A stretch of 64,000 nt of DNA from Novosphingobium sp. PhB57 (GTDB lineage Bacteria; Pseudomonadota; Alphaproteobacteria; Sphingomonadales; Sphingomonadaceae). The DNA lies in assembly GCF_004342985.1 (NCBI RefSeq), contig NZ_SMBO01000001.1:124001-188000 (forward strand), written 5' to 3'. Every line of letters starts with the position of its first letter. Position 1 is the first letter of the stretch. The notes beneath the pieces were generated by a model. That model had not been told where the DNA came from. It did not search any database and saw only the letters and a program-made list of their open reading frames with translations. Made by a program: the position numbers and the translations under genes. Below are positions 27,500 to 33,430 of this stretch, in pieces.

Positions 27500-27877
27500 A
27501 TGGACGCGCGTAGCTGGGATCGACACATCGTCGAAAAGAAGATCGAATGCCGGGACGGGGAAACGGTGGGGAGCGCTTTCCTCTACGACCTGTCGGCGGG
27601 TGGCTGCATGCTGGAATTTCCGAAGGACGGACCCGGCAGGGGAACGCGGCTGGAGCTGGATCTCTGCCGCGACCAGCTCGTGCCGGGGGAAGTCGTCTGG
27701 CAAGTGGGGGGATGCGCCGGGGTGCGGTTCCTGGCGCCGATCCACGAGGCGGTCGTGCGCCACCTCGGTTTCCAGCCGCCGCCGCTCGCGTTCGACGCGC
27801 AGACCCCGCGCGACCGTTTCGGCCGGACTTTGCCGCCGCTGGACGCCGGGGAGCGCAGAAGCGCGCCTCGGGTGTGA
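27500..27877 (+). CDS. PilZ-domain protein
   Basis: A 125-residue single-domain protein of the PilZ type, which in other bacteria binds cyclic di-GMP. The beta-strand motif LYDLSAGGCMLEF contains the (D/N)xSxxG signature. The N-terminal RxxxR part is degenerate (DRHIVEKKIECR), so ligand binding is uncertain. ATG at 27500 has a strong GGGAGGTGGG site. It follows the kinase by 95 bases on the same strand and may be co-transcribed. Confidence 0.7.
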   Translation: MDARSWDRHIVEKKIECRDGETVGSAFLYDLSAGGCMLEFPKDGPGRGTRLELDLCRDQLVPGEVVWQVGGCAGVRFLAPIHEAVVRHLGFQPPPLAFDAQTPRDRFGRTLPPLDAGERRSAPRV

Positions 27878-28023
27878 CGAGCGGATAACCGGCCGGGGCG
27901 GGGGGACGACTGCCTTTCACCCGAGCCGGCATGTTCCATGCGTCGAGCCCGTATCAGCGGCCTGAACGCGTCAGCGCCGCGCCGGCCGCTGGGCCGGGCG
28001 CCACGCCGAAGTCTGGAACAGGT

Positions 28024-28818
28024 TCAGCCGAGCGGCTTGCTCGAACCGAAGAACAGCGCCTGGCTGATCGCCGCGCGCACGGTCGCTTCCTGGAAGGGCT
28101 TGGTGACGAGGTAAGTCGGCTCCGGACGCTCGCCGGTGAGCAGGCGTTCGGGATAGGCGGTGATGAAGATCACCGGCACGTCGCCGAACTTGAGCAGGTC
28201 TTCCACCGCTTCGATGCCCGAGCTGCCATCGGCCAGCTGGATATCGGCCAGCACCAGTCCGGCAGGCGAGCGTTCGAAGATGTCGAGCGCCTGGGCATGG
28301 GTGGCGGCAGTGCCGACCACGCGGTGGCCCAGTTCGCTGACGAGGCCTTCGAGCTGCATGGAGATCAGCGGCTCGTCCTCGATGATGAGAACGTCGGTGG
28401 TGCTTTCGCTCTCGATCTCGAGGATCGCCTGGGCAACGAGGGCATCGACCTCTTCGGGCGAAACCGCAAGAATGCGGGCAGTATCCTCGCGCGAGAATTC
28501 TTCCACCGTGGTCAGCAGCAGGGCCTGGCGATGGGTGGGCGCAATCGTGGCGAGGCGGGTCTGCGCCGCCTGTTCGTGCTGGCCGCTCTCGCCCGAAAGG
28601 CCGGGCTCCTCGACATGGCCGGTCGCCCAGATGCGGGTAAAGGCGGCGTAGAGCGCGGCGCGGCTGCGGGCGATATCCTCGCGCAGCAGCTTGTCGGCCA
28701 GGGCCGCTTCCAGAGTGGCGCGAACGTAAGTATCGCCCGACTGCTGCGAGCCGGTCAGCGCGCGTGCGTAACGGCGCAGATAGGGCAGCTGCATGGCGAT
28801 CTGATCAGAGACGGACAT
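28024..28818 (-). CDS. phyR: General stress response anti-anti-sigma regulator PhyR
   Basis: A 264-residue protein with the unique PhyR layout. The sigma-like N-terminal domain (1-135; IAMQLPYLRRYARALTGSQQ, FSREDTARILAVSPEEVD) mimics EcfG. The receiver (142-260) has acidic residues 147-149, phospho-acceptor Asp192 in LADIQLADG, Thr220 and Lys240. Phosphorylation opens it to bind NepR and free EcfG. It is convergent with the PilZ gene and divergent from ecfG2. No clear EcfG promoter was found in front of it. Confidence 0.95.
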   Translation of the reverse strand: MSVSDQIAMQLPYLRRYARALTGSQQSGDTYVRATLEAALADKLLREDIARSRAALYAAFTRIWATGHVEEPGLSGESGQHEQAAQTRLATIAPTHRQALLLTTVEEFSREDTARILAVSPEEVDALVAQAILEIESESTTDVLIIEDEPLISMQLEGLVSELGHRVVGTAATHAQALDIFERSPAGLVLADIQLADGSSGIEAVEDLLKFGDVPVIFITAYPERLLTGERPEPTYLVTKPFQEATVRAAISQALFFGSSKPLG

Positions 28819-28964
28819 TGAAATTCCTCGGATCGTGGGAAGTCATCTTCCTGTGTTCTTCATCGTATCGGTGGCCCGCGCCCCTCCCGACCAGTCATCG
28901 ATTTCTGACGCCGCAAGGGGTGCAGGGCAACCTCAAAATTTTTCTCCGAAAGCCAGCATTCGCG

Positions 28965-28989
28965 GGAACCAAGTCGAGGGTCGCTCGTT
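28965..28989 (+). promoter_or_regulatory. EcfG-type promoter in the phyR-ecfG2 gap
   Basis: GGAAC 28965-28969 and CGTT 28986-28989, spacing 16, a perfect match. It is 374 bases before the ecfG2 start, too far for a normal leader, and directly in front of two hairpins. Confidence 0.65.
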
Positions 28990-28995
28990 TGCTCG

Positions 28996-29090
28996 GTATC
29001 ACCACTGGCTCCCCCACCCCCCGCAAACCGGTGGTGACCCGATCCCGGAGGCCTTCGTTCACTTTCGAGTGGACGGAGGCCTCAAAGTTT
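28996..29090 (+). ncRNA. Candidate stress-induced small RNA
   Basis: An EcfG-type promoter would start transcription at about 28996. The transcript would fold into a hairpin (28995-29008 with 28028-equivalent partner at 29028-29039). A fully paired 16-bp stem follows, including a few GU pairs, closed by a TTCG tetraloop (29048-29063 / 29068-29083) and then AAAGTTTA. No start codon with a ribosome binding site is present. The terminator is not ideal because the T run is short. It could instead be the leader of ecfG2. No family is recognised. Confidence 0.4.
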
Positions 29091-29288
29091 ACGGGCCGGC
29101 GATGTTCCCAAGATGAACGAAAAAAATTGCACTGGCTGCCGTGGATTTGACCTGCGGTTGCGAGTTGCCGAGCCTGGACCATCGAGGCTGCCCACTCGCG
29201 GGTTTCACTGAAGATCGCGCATCCGGCTCGTTCTGTCTTGTATCGAACGTAGAAAACCGTCGCTGCTGCGTGTCTGCGGAACTCTTCG

Positions 29289-29314
29289 GGAACTTTGTGT
29301 GCATTAGTCGCGTT
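29289..29314 (+). promoter_or_regulatory. EcfG-type promoter of ecfG2
   Basis: GGAAC 29289-29293 and CGTT 29311-29314 with 17 bases between. The start codon is 49 bases downstream, so the second sigma gene is probably controlled by the stress sigma factor itself. Confidence 0.75.
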
Positions 29315-29362
29315 TGCCAATTCGACGGACCATGAAACGTGGTCAGCCAAGGAGGGAACGCA

Positions 29363-30028
29363 ATGTCCGCAGCAACCGAAACCAGCGCCGGCACCGAAAC
29401 AGTGAAGGCCGTGGCCGTGCCAGTGGCAGCCCTCAGCGACCGGGATTTCAAGCGCGCGCTTGCCGAAGTGGCGCCGCATCTTCGTGCATTCGCCCGCGGC
29501 CTCTGCGGCTGCCGCGATCGTGCCGACGATCTCGCCCAGGAAGCCATGCTGCGCGCATGGGCCGCACGCGAGCGTTATGCAGCGGGCACCAACTTCAAGG
29601 CCTGGACCTTCACGATCCTGCGCAACCACTTCTATAGCGAAGCCCGCCGCGCCCGCTTCCACGGCGAGTACGACGAACTGGCGGCGGAACGCATCCTGCG
29701 CGCCGAAGCCAGCCAGGAAAGCGCTGTCGAACTGGCGGACGTGCTTCGTGCACTTACCGCCATTCCGGAAACCTATCGCGAGGCCCTGATCCTCGTAGCT
29801 GCCGGCAATCTTTCCTACGAGGAAATCGCGCGTATCTGCGGCATCGCCCTTGGTACCGTGAAGAGCCGCATCTGCCGCGCCCGTGCCATGCTGTCGAAGG
29901 TGATCGAATCGGGCCAGCTTCCCGATTTCCGCCACAACTTCGTCCTCACCGGCGAAGCAATCGACGCCTTCTTCGCCGAACTGGTGAAGATCGCCAACGT
30001 GGACGAACGGGATGCCATCGCAGCCTGA
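29363..30028 (+). CDS. EcfG-like sigma factor, second copy
   Basis: A 221-residue ECF sigma factor close in sequence to the one at 24613. Region 2 shows LAQEAMLRAWAARERY and AWTFTILRNHFYSEARR; region 4 shows YEEIARICGIALGTVKSRICRAR. It has its own extended C-terminus (LTGEAIDAFFAELVKIANVD). There is no NepR gene beside it, so it may answer to the same NepR or be free of it. ATG at 29363 has GGAGGG upstream. A perfect EcfG-type promoter in front implies a cascade or amplification. Confidence 0.88.
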   Translation: MSAATETSAGTETVKAVAVPVAALSDRDFKRALAEVAPHLRAFARGLCGCRDRADDLAQEAMLRAWAARERYAAGTNFKAWTFTILRNHFYSEARRARFHGEYDELAAERILRAEASQESAVELADVLRALTAIPETYREALILVAAGNLSYEEIARICGIALGTVKSRICRARAMLSKVIESGQLPDFRHNFVLTGEAIDAFFAELVKIANVDERDAIAA

Positions 30029-30061
30029 CGCCGCAGTGGCCCCCCGGTCGCTTACAACGCG

Positions 30062-30106
30062 CTTGCTTTCGAGGCCCTCGCTTTCAAGGCCCTCGCTTTT
30101 ACGGCC
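30062..30106 (+). repeat. 15-bp tandem repeat, three units
   Basis: Three adjacent 15-base units at 30062, 30077 and 30092, the central one CTCGCTTTCAAGGCC. The outer two each differ from it at about two or three bases. It lies in the 108-base gap between ecfG2 and the receiver gene. Confidence 0.75.
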
Positions 30107-30136
30107 TAAGTCTTTGGGAACAGTGTCTTGGGCGCG

Positions 30137-30544
30137 ATGATACAGGCAGCCGCCAAGATCCTCATCGTCGAAGATGAGTTTCTGGTGGCGCTACAACTCG
30201 AAGACATCCTTTCGGACGGCGGCCACGCCGTCCTGGGCACTTTCCCCGATGCCGCTTCCGTGGCGGCATTCGGGGAAGCCCCGGATGTTGCGCTGGTCGA
30301 TCTCAACTTGCGCGACGGGCTCACCGGCCCGGCCGTGGCGCGCGATCTCGCCCTGCGCTTCGGCGCCCGCGTGATCTACGTGACCGCCAATCCCGGCCAG
30401 ATCGACAAGCCGGCCCAGACCGCGGTGGGCATCGTCCAGAAGCCGTTTTCGCGGCAGGCTATCCTCTCCGCTATCGCTTATGCGATGGAAGACTGCCCGG
30501 ACCACCCGCGTCCCGCCGAACTGGAACCGCTGTTTCGCGCCTGA
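30137..30544 (+). CDS. Single-domain response regulator
   Basis: A 135-residue receiver domain without output domain. It has the acidic pair at 12-13 (ILIVEDEFLVALQLEDIL), phospho-acceptor Asp55 in VALVDLNLRDG, Thr83 and Lys102 in VQKPFSRQ. Single-domain receivers such as SdrG in Sphingomonas connect HWE kinases to PhyR. This one has VTANP instead of the FATGUY sequence of SdrG, so it is a relative at most. Position beside ecfG2 suggests a role in the same phosphorelay. TTG at 30128 is an alternative start. Confidence 0.82.
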   Translation: MIQAAAKILIVEDEFLVALQLEDILSDGGHAVLGTFPDAASVAAFGEAPDVALVDLNLRDGLTGPAVARDLALRFGARVIYVTANPGQIDKPAQTAVGIVQKPFSRQAILSAIAYAMEDCPDHPRPAELEPLFRA

Positions 30545-30639
30545 TGGGGCTGCTTCCTGCCTGACGGCGGCGATAGTGTATGGTATGGCCGCAAGGCGCG
30601 GGACCGTCTCGGTCCCAAGCCTTTTGCAGGGAGCCGACC

Positions 30640-31026
30640 ATGACGCTTCGCCGCTATACTTTCCCCCTTATCGCACTCGCCGTGCTGACCGGCACCGCGC
30701 AGGCGCAAATCCCCAGCCAGATCAATCCGGGCGCCATCGGCAGCTCGGCCTTGCCCGATGTCGCTTCCACCGGCGCAGGCAATGCCGCGGGTGTGCTGAG
30801 CTATTGCATGAAGCAGAAGCTGGTGGATTCGGTGGAGGGCAATTCCGTCTTCGGCCAGCTTTCCAAGAAGCCGGAGGTCTCCCAGCAATCGGATGACTAC
30901 CAGTCCGGCACTTCGGGCAACCTCATCAGCGCGGGCAAGGCGCCCTATTCTCTGGACAAGGCGCCCAAGTCCGTCCGCAAGACCGTGTGCAACATGGTGC
31001 TCAAGCAGTCCCGATCCTTCCTCTGA
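30640..31026 (+). CDS. DUF2501 family exported protein
   Basis: A 128-residue protein with a clear signal peptide (FPLIALAVLTGTAQAQ). The mature part matches the DUF2501 (YjjA-like) family, with two cysteines (LSYCMKQKL and KTVCNMVLKQS) that may form a disulphide. The function is unknown. The ribosome binding site GCAGGGAG is near the ATG at 30640. Confidence 0.75.
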   Translation: MTLRRYTFPLIALAVLTGTAQAQIPSQINPGAIGSSALPDVASTGAGNAAGVLSYCMKQKLVDSVEGNSVFGQLSKKPEVSQQSDDYQSGTSGNLISAGKAPYSLDKAPKSVRKTVCNMVLKQSRSFL

Positions 31027-31052
31027 CGCCCTGACCCTTACGGCCGGACACG

Positions 31053-31086
31053 AAAAGGGGCGCGAAGGGGCTGGCCTTCGCGCCCC
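31053..31086 (-). terminator. Terminator, best on the minus strand
   Basis: A 12-bp stem GGGGCGCGAAGG / CCTTCGCGCCCC (31057-31068, 31075-31086). On the minus strand it is followed by TTTTCG, so it should end the PNPOx-like transcript. It also separates the convergent DUF2501 gene. Confidence 0.65.
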
Positions 31087-31120
31087 CCGGGAGCACTCGG
31101 TCGCGCGATCGACGAGGGAT

Positions 31121-31585
31121 TCAGACCGCGCCTACCTCGTGCTCGCCAGCCTTTGACGGATCGATCGTACCGCCGGTCGCCAGCTTGAACAGGCCGGTGA
31201 TCCCGACGTCCGAAGTCCAGACTTCGGCATCGTCGACCTCGAAACGCAGCATGACGGTGGAGGGATCGTCCTTGCCGTTGGGGAACCATGCCTCCACGGC
31301 ATTGCTCCAATGCTTGTCGCGCACGGCGCGGTCGGTTTCCTCGACCAGTGTGCCGGAAACGCAGGCGAATACATCGTGGCCCTTGGTCATGACCTGGCCC
31401 ATGGCGCGGCCACCGGCGCCGATGCGGTTGTCCCGCTTGCAGAAGAACCACACGGCGTGGTGCGCTTCCTTGTCGAGCAGGGCGGTCATCGGCTCGGCAT
31501 GGCCATGTGCGGCATCGAGCTTGATCATCATGAACGGGCTGGCGGCGAAGGCTTTCCAGAACCTCTCGCGGACGTGGCTTTCCAT
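31121..31585 (-). CDS. PNPOx-like general stress protein
   Basis: A 154-residue protein of the pyridoxamine 5'-phosphate oxidase-like split-barrel fold. It is close to the general stress protein 26 group that binds FMN or FAD: MMIKLDAAHGHAEPMTALLD, AVWFFCKRDNRIG, AWFPNGKDDPSTVMLRFEVDDAEVW. It lacks evidence for true PNPOx activity. A perfect EcfG-type promoter lies upstream, so it is a predicted member of the general stress regulon. ATG at 31585 has GGAGGAGA upstream; a start further up (31651) is not needed. Confidence 0.85.
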   Translation of the reverse strand: MESHVRERFWKAFAASPFMMIKLDAAHGHAEPMTALLDKEAHHAVWFFCKRDNRIGAGGRAMGQVMTKGHDVFACVSGTLVEETDRAVRDKHWSNAVEAWFPNGKDDPSTVMLRFEVDDAEVWTSDVGITGLFKLATGGTIDPSKAGEHEVGAV

Positions 31586-31615
31586 GGCAGGTCTCCTCCT
31601 GGTTGTTAACGAAGC

Positions 31616-31641
31616 AACGCCGCCAAAGCCCCGGATGTTCC
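31616..31641 (-). promoter_or_regulatory. EcfG-type promoter of the PNPOx-like gene
   Basis: On the minus strand GGAAC (31641-31637), 17 bases, CGTT (31619-31616). The start codon follows 31 bases after the -10. Confidence 0.75.
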
Positions 31642-31705
31642 CGTACCGCATGGCGCGTTCGGCGCGTTCGCAAACGCACCGAACCGCGCGGCGGGGCAGG
31701 GCCGG

Positions 31706-32188
31706 CTATTCGCGCTCATCGCCCGGCTTCTGTTCCGCCGCCAGCTGGAGTTCCTTGGGTTTGCGGTTCTCGAAGGTCTTCGCCATCGTCCGTTCGGCTT
31801 CGGCCGAGAGTGTCTTCGCGGCGGAGGGGAACATCTCTTCCTCTTCCTCATCGATGTGATGCAGGTAGCGGTGGCGCATGTCCTTGAACTTCATGAGCCA
31901 GGCGCTCGAACTCATGTCGATGTCCAGCAGCTCGCCCAGGAAATCGTCGATCTCCTTGTGCTCCGAAACGGAGTGGCGCGCTTCGTCGCGAAGGTCGGGG
32001 CAGGCCAGCATCGTCGCATAGAGGGACTCCTCCTCGGCGGCGGCATGGGCCTGGAGTTCCTGGCGCAGCGCTTCGAACAGTTCGCGGCGTTCGGGGCTGT
32101 CGCCCTGGGTGTCGCCCAGACGGGCCAGCATGTCGCGGTGGCGGTCGTGGTCCGCCTTGAGATCCTTGAAAATACGGGCATCGGCCAT
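31706..32188 (-). CDS. Hemerythrin HHE-domain protein
   Basis: A 160-residue helical protein with the cation-binding pattern of HHE domains: LKADHDRHRDML, AHAAAEEESLYATML, VSEHKEIDDFL and HRYLHHIDEEEEEMFP provide His and Glu ligands for a di-iron centre. Such proteins sense or store oxygen and iron or repair metal centres. The role here is open. A perfect EcfG-type promoter lies upstream. The C-terminus is charged and probably flexible. Confidence 0.88.
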   Translation of the reverse strand: MADARIFKDLKADHDRHRDMLARLGDTQGDSPERRELFEALRQELQAHAAAEEESLYATMLACPDLRDEARHSVSEHKEIDDFLGELLDIDMSSSAWLMKFKDMRHRYLHHIDEEEEEMFPSAAKTLSAEAERTMAKTFENRKPKELQLAAEQKPGDERE

Positions 32189-32227
32189 GGTGTCGCTCCT
32201 TCCTGGGGCAATTCGTGTTGCCGAAGG

Positions 32228-32253
32228 AACGGGCGCCCCCGCGTTGCGGTTCC
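32228..32253 (-). promoter_or_regulatory. EcfG-type promoter of the hemerythrin gene
   Basis: On the minus strand GGAAC (32253-32249), 17 bases, CGTT (32231-32228), 40 bases before the start codon. On the plus strand an overlapping GGAAC-N17-GGTT (32226-32251) with one mismatch points to the topoisomerase gene. Confidence 0.75.
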
Positions 32254-32368
32254 GCAGCGCCTACCGGTGGCCGACAACCTCGCGCCATATCGTGCGTTTT
32301 CCTGGGGGAGATGCCCGCAGGCCGAAACGCCCCGAGGCTGACCGATATCGCGACCACAGGATAGATCG

Positions 32369-33376
32369 ATGCCCCGTCTGACATTTGCCGAAGAAACGGA
32401 GCCCGGCATCAGCCGCAAGCCGGTGAAGGGCGGCAAGATCGTCAGATGGGCCTATTTCGACCCTGATGGAGACCGCATCAAGGATCGGGACGAAATCGAC
32501 CGGCTCAATCGCATCGCCCTGCCGCCCGCTTATGTCGACTGCTGGTTCTCCGCCGATCCCGAGGCGCATCTCCTGGCGACCGGCTTCGATGCGCGGGGGC
32601 GCAAGCAATATCGCTACCATCCCGACTGGCGCGCCGACCGCGACGCGCGCAAGTTCGACCGCTGCGCCGCTTTCGGCAAGGCGCTGCCCGGCCTGCGCCA
32701 GCGCGTGGCGGAGGATCTCGCCCTGTCGCGCCTCTGCCGGGAGCGGGCGATCGCCTCTGTCGTGGCCTTGCTGGACAGTGCGGCGATCCGCATCGGCAAC
32801 GAGCGCTATGCCGAACAGAACCGCAGTTTCGGCGCGACGACGCTGCGGGGTCGGCACGCGACGGTGAAGGGGCGCACGTTGAAGCTGCGGTTCCGCGCCA
32901 AGCACGGCAAGCTGCGCGAGGTCATGTCCAGCGACCGCGCGGTGGTGGCCTGCGTGCGCAAGATGCAGGACCTGCCGGGGCAGCATCTGTTCCAGTATCT
33001 CGATGAGGAGGGCTGCGCCTGTCCCGTGGGTTCGCAGGACGTGAACGATTACCTGCACGAAACCATGGGCGATGATTTTTCGGCCAAGGATTTCCGCACG
33101 TTCGCTGCCAGTGCCCTGGCTTTTGCCCGGATCTGGCAGGAGCCGGACGTGACACTCAAGGGCCTGCTGGAGGACGTGGCGGAGCATCTCGGCAATACGC
33201 CGGCGATTGCCCGCAAGTCCTACGTCCATCCAGCGCTGATCGCTTTCGTGCGCGCAAGCGATCCGGTGCCGAAGCTGCCCGCCGAACTCCCGCGCCGAAC
33301 CCGGTGGCTTGCGCGCGAGGAACGGGGATTGATGGCCTTTCTCGAAGCCGCGCCGCCGGCGGCAAGCTGGGGTTAG
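32369..33376 (+). CDS. DNA topoisomerase IB (poxvirus-like)
   Basis: A 335-residue type IB topoisomerase, which relaxes supercoils by a transient 3'-phosphotyrosine link. The N-terminal domain contains RLNRIALPPAYVDCW and DARGRKQYRYHPDWR. The catalytic domain has IRIGNERYAEQN, the LRFRAKHGK basic strand and the active-site tyrosine Tyr285 in NTPAIARKSYVHP. Bacterial homologues are sporadic and often sit in stress loci. The one-mismatch EcfG promoter shared with the hemerythrin gene may drive it. Confidence 0.92.
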   Translation: MPRLTFAEETEPGISRKPVKGGKIVRWAYFDPDGDRIKDRDEIDRLNRIALPPAYVDCWFSADPEAHLLATGFDARGRKQYRYHPDWRADRDARKFDRCAAFGKALPGLRQRVAEDLALSRLCRERAIASVVALLDSAAIRIGNERYAEQNRSFGATTLRGRHATVKGRTLKLRFRAKHGKLREVMSSDRAVVACVRKMQDLPGQHLFQYLDEEGCACPVGSQDVNDYLHETMGDDFSAKDFRTFAASALAFARIWQEPDVTLKGLLEDVAEHLGNTPAIARKSYVHPALIAFVRASDPVPKLPAELPRRTRWLAREERGLMAFLEAAPPAASWG

Positions 33377-33430
33377 TGCCCGAGAAGGTCAGGTCTGGAG
33401 AGACGGGGCAAGTGCCTATGCCCGATCCCC

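Larger units (their letters stand above)
28819..29362. other. phyR-ecfG2 divergent intergenic region
   Basis: These 544 bases hold no convincing gene. They contain two perfect EcfG-type promoters on the plus strand (28965-28989 and 29289-29314). Just after the first lie two strong hairpins (28995-29039 and 29048-29083). Small open frames here are not preceded by ribosome binding sites and show no family similarity. Confidence 0.6.

Noticed and set aside
28895..29935. A minus-strand frame through the ecfG2 gene and the gap
   Set aside because: It is antisense to the sigma factor gene. The part in the gap has no independent support.
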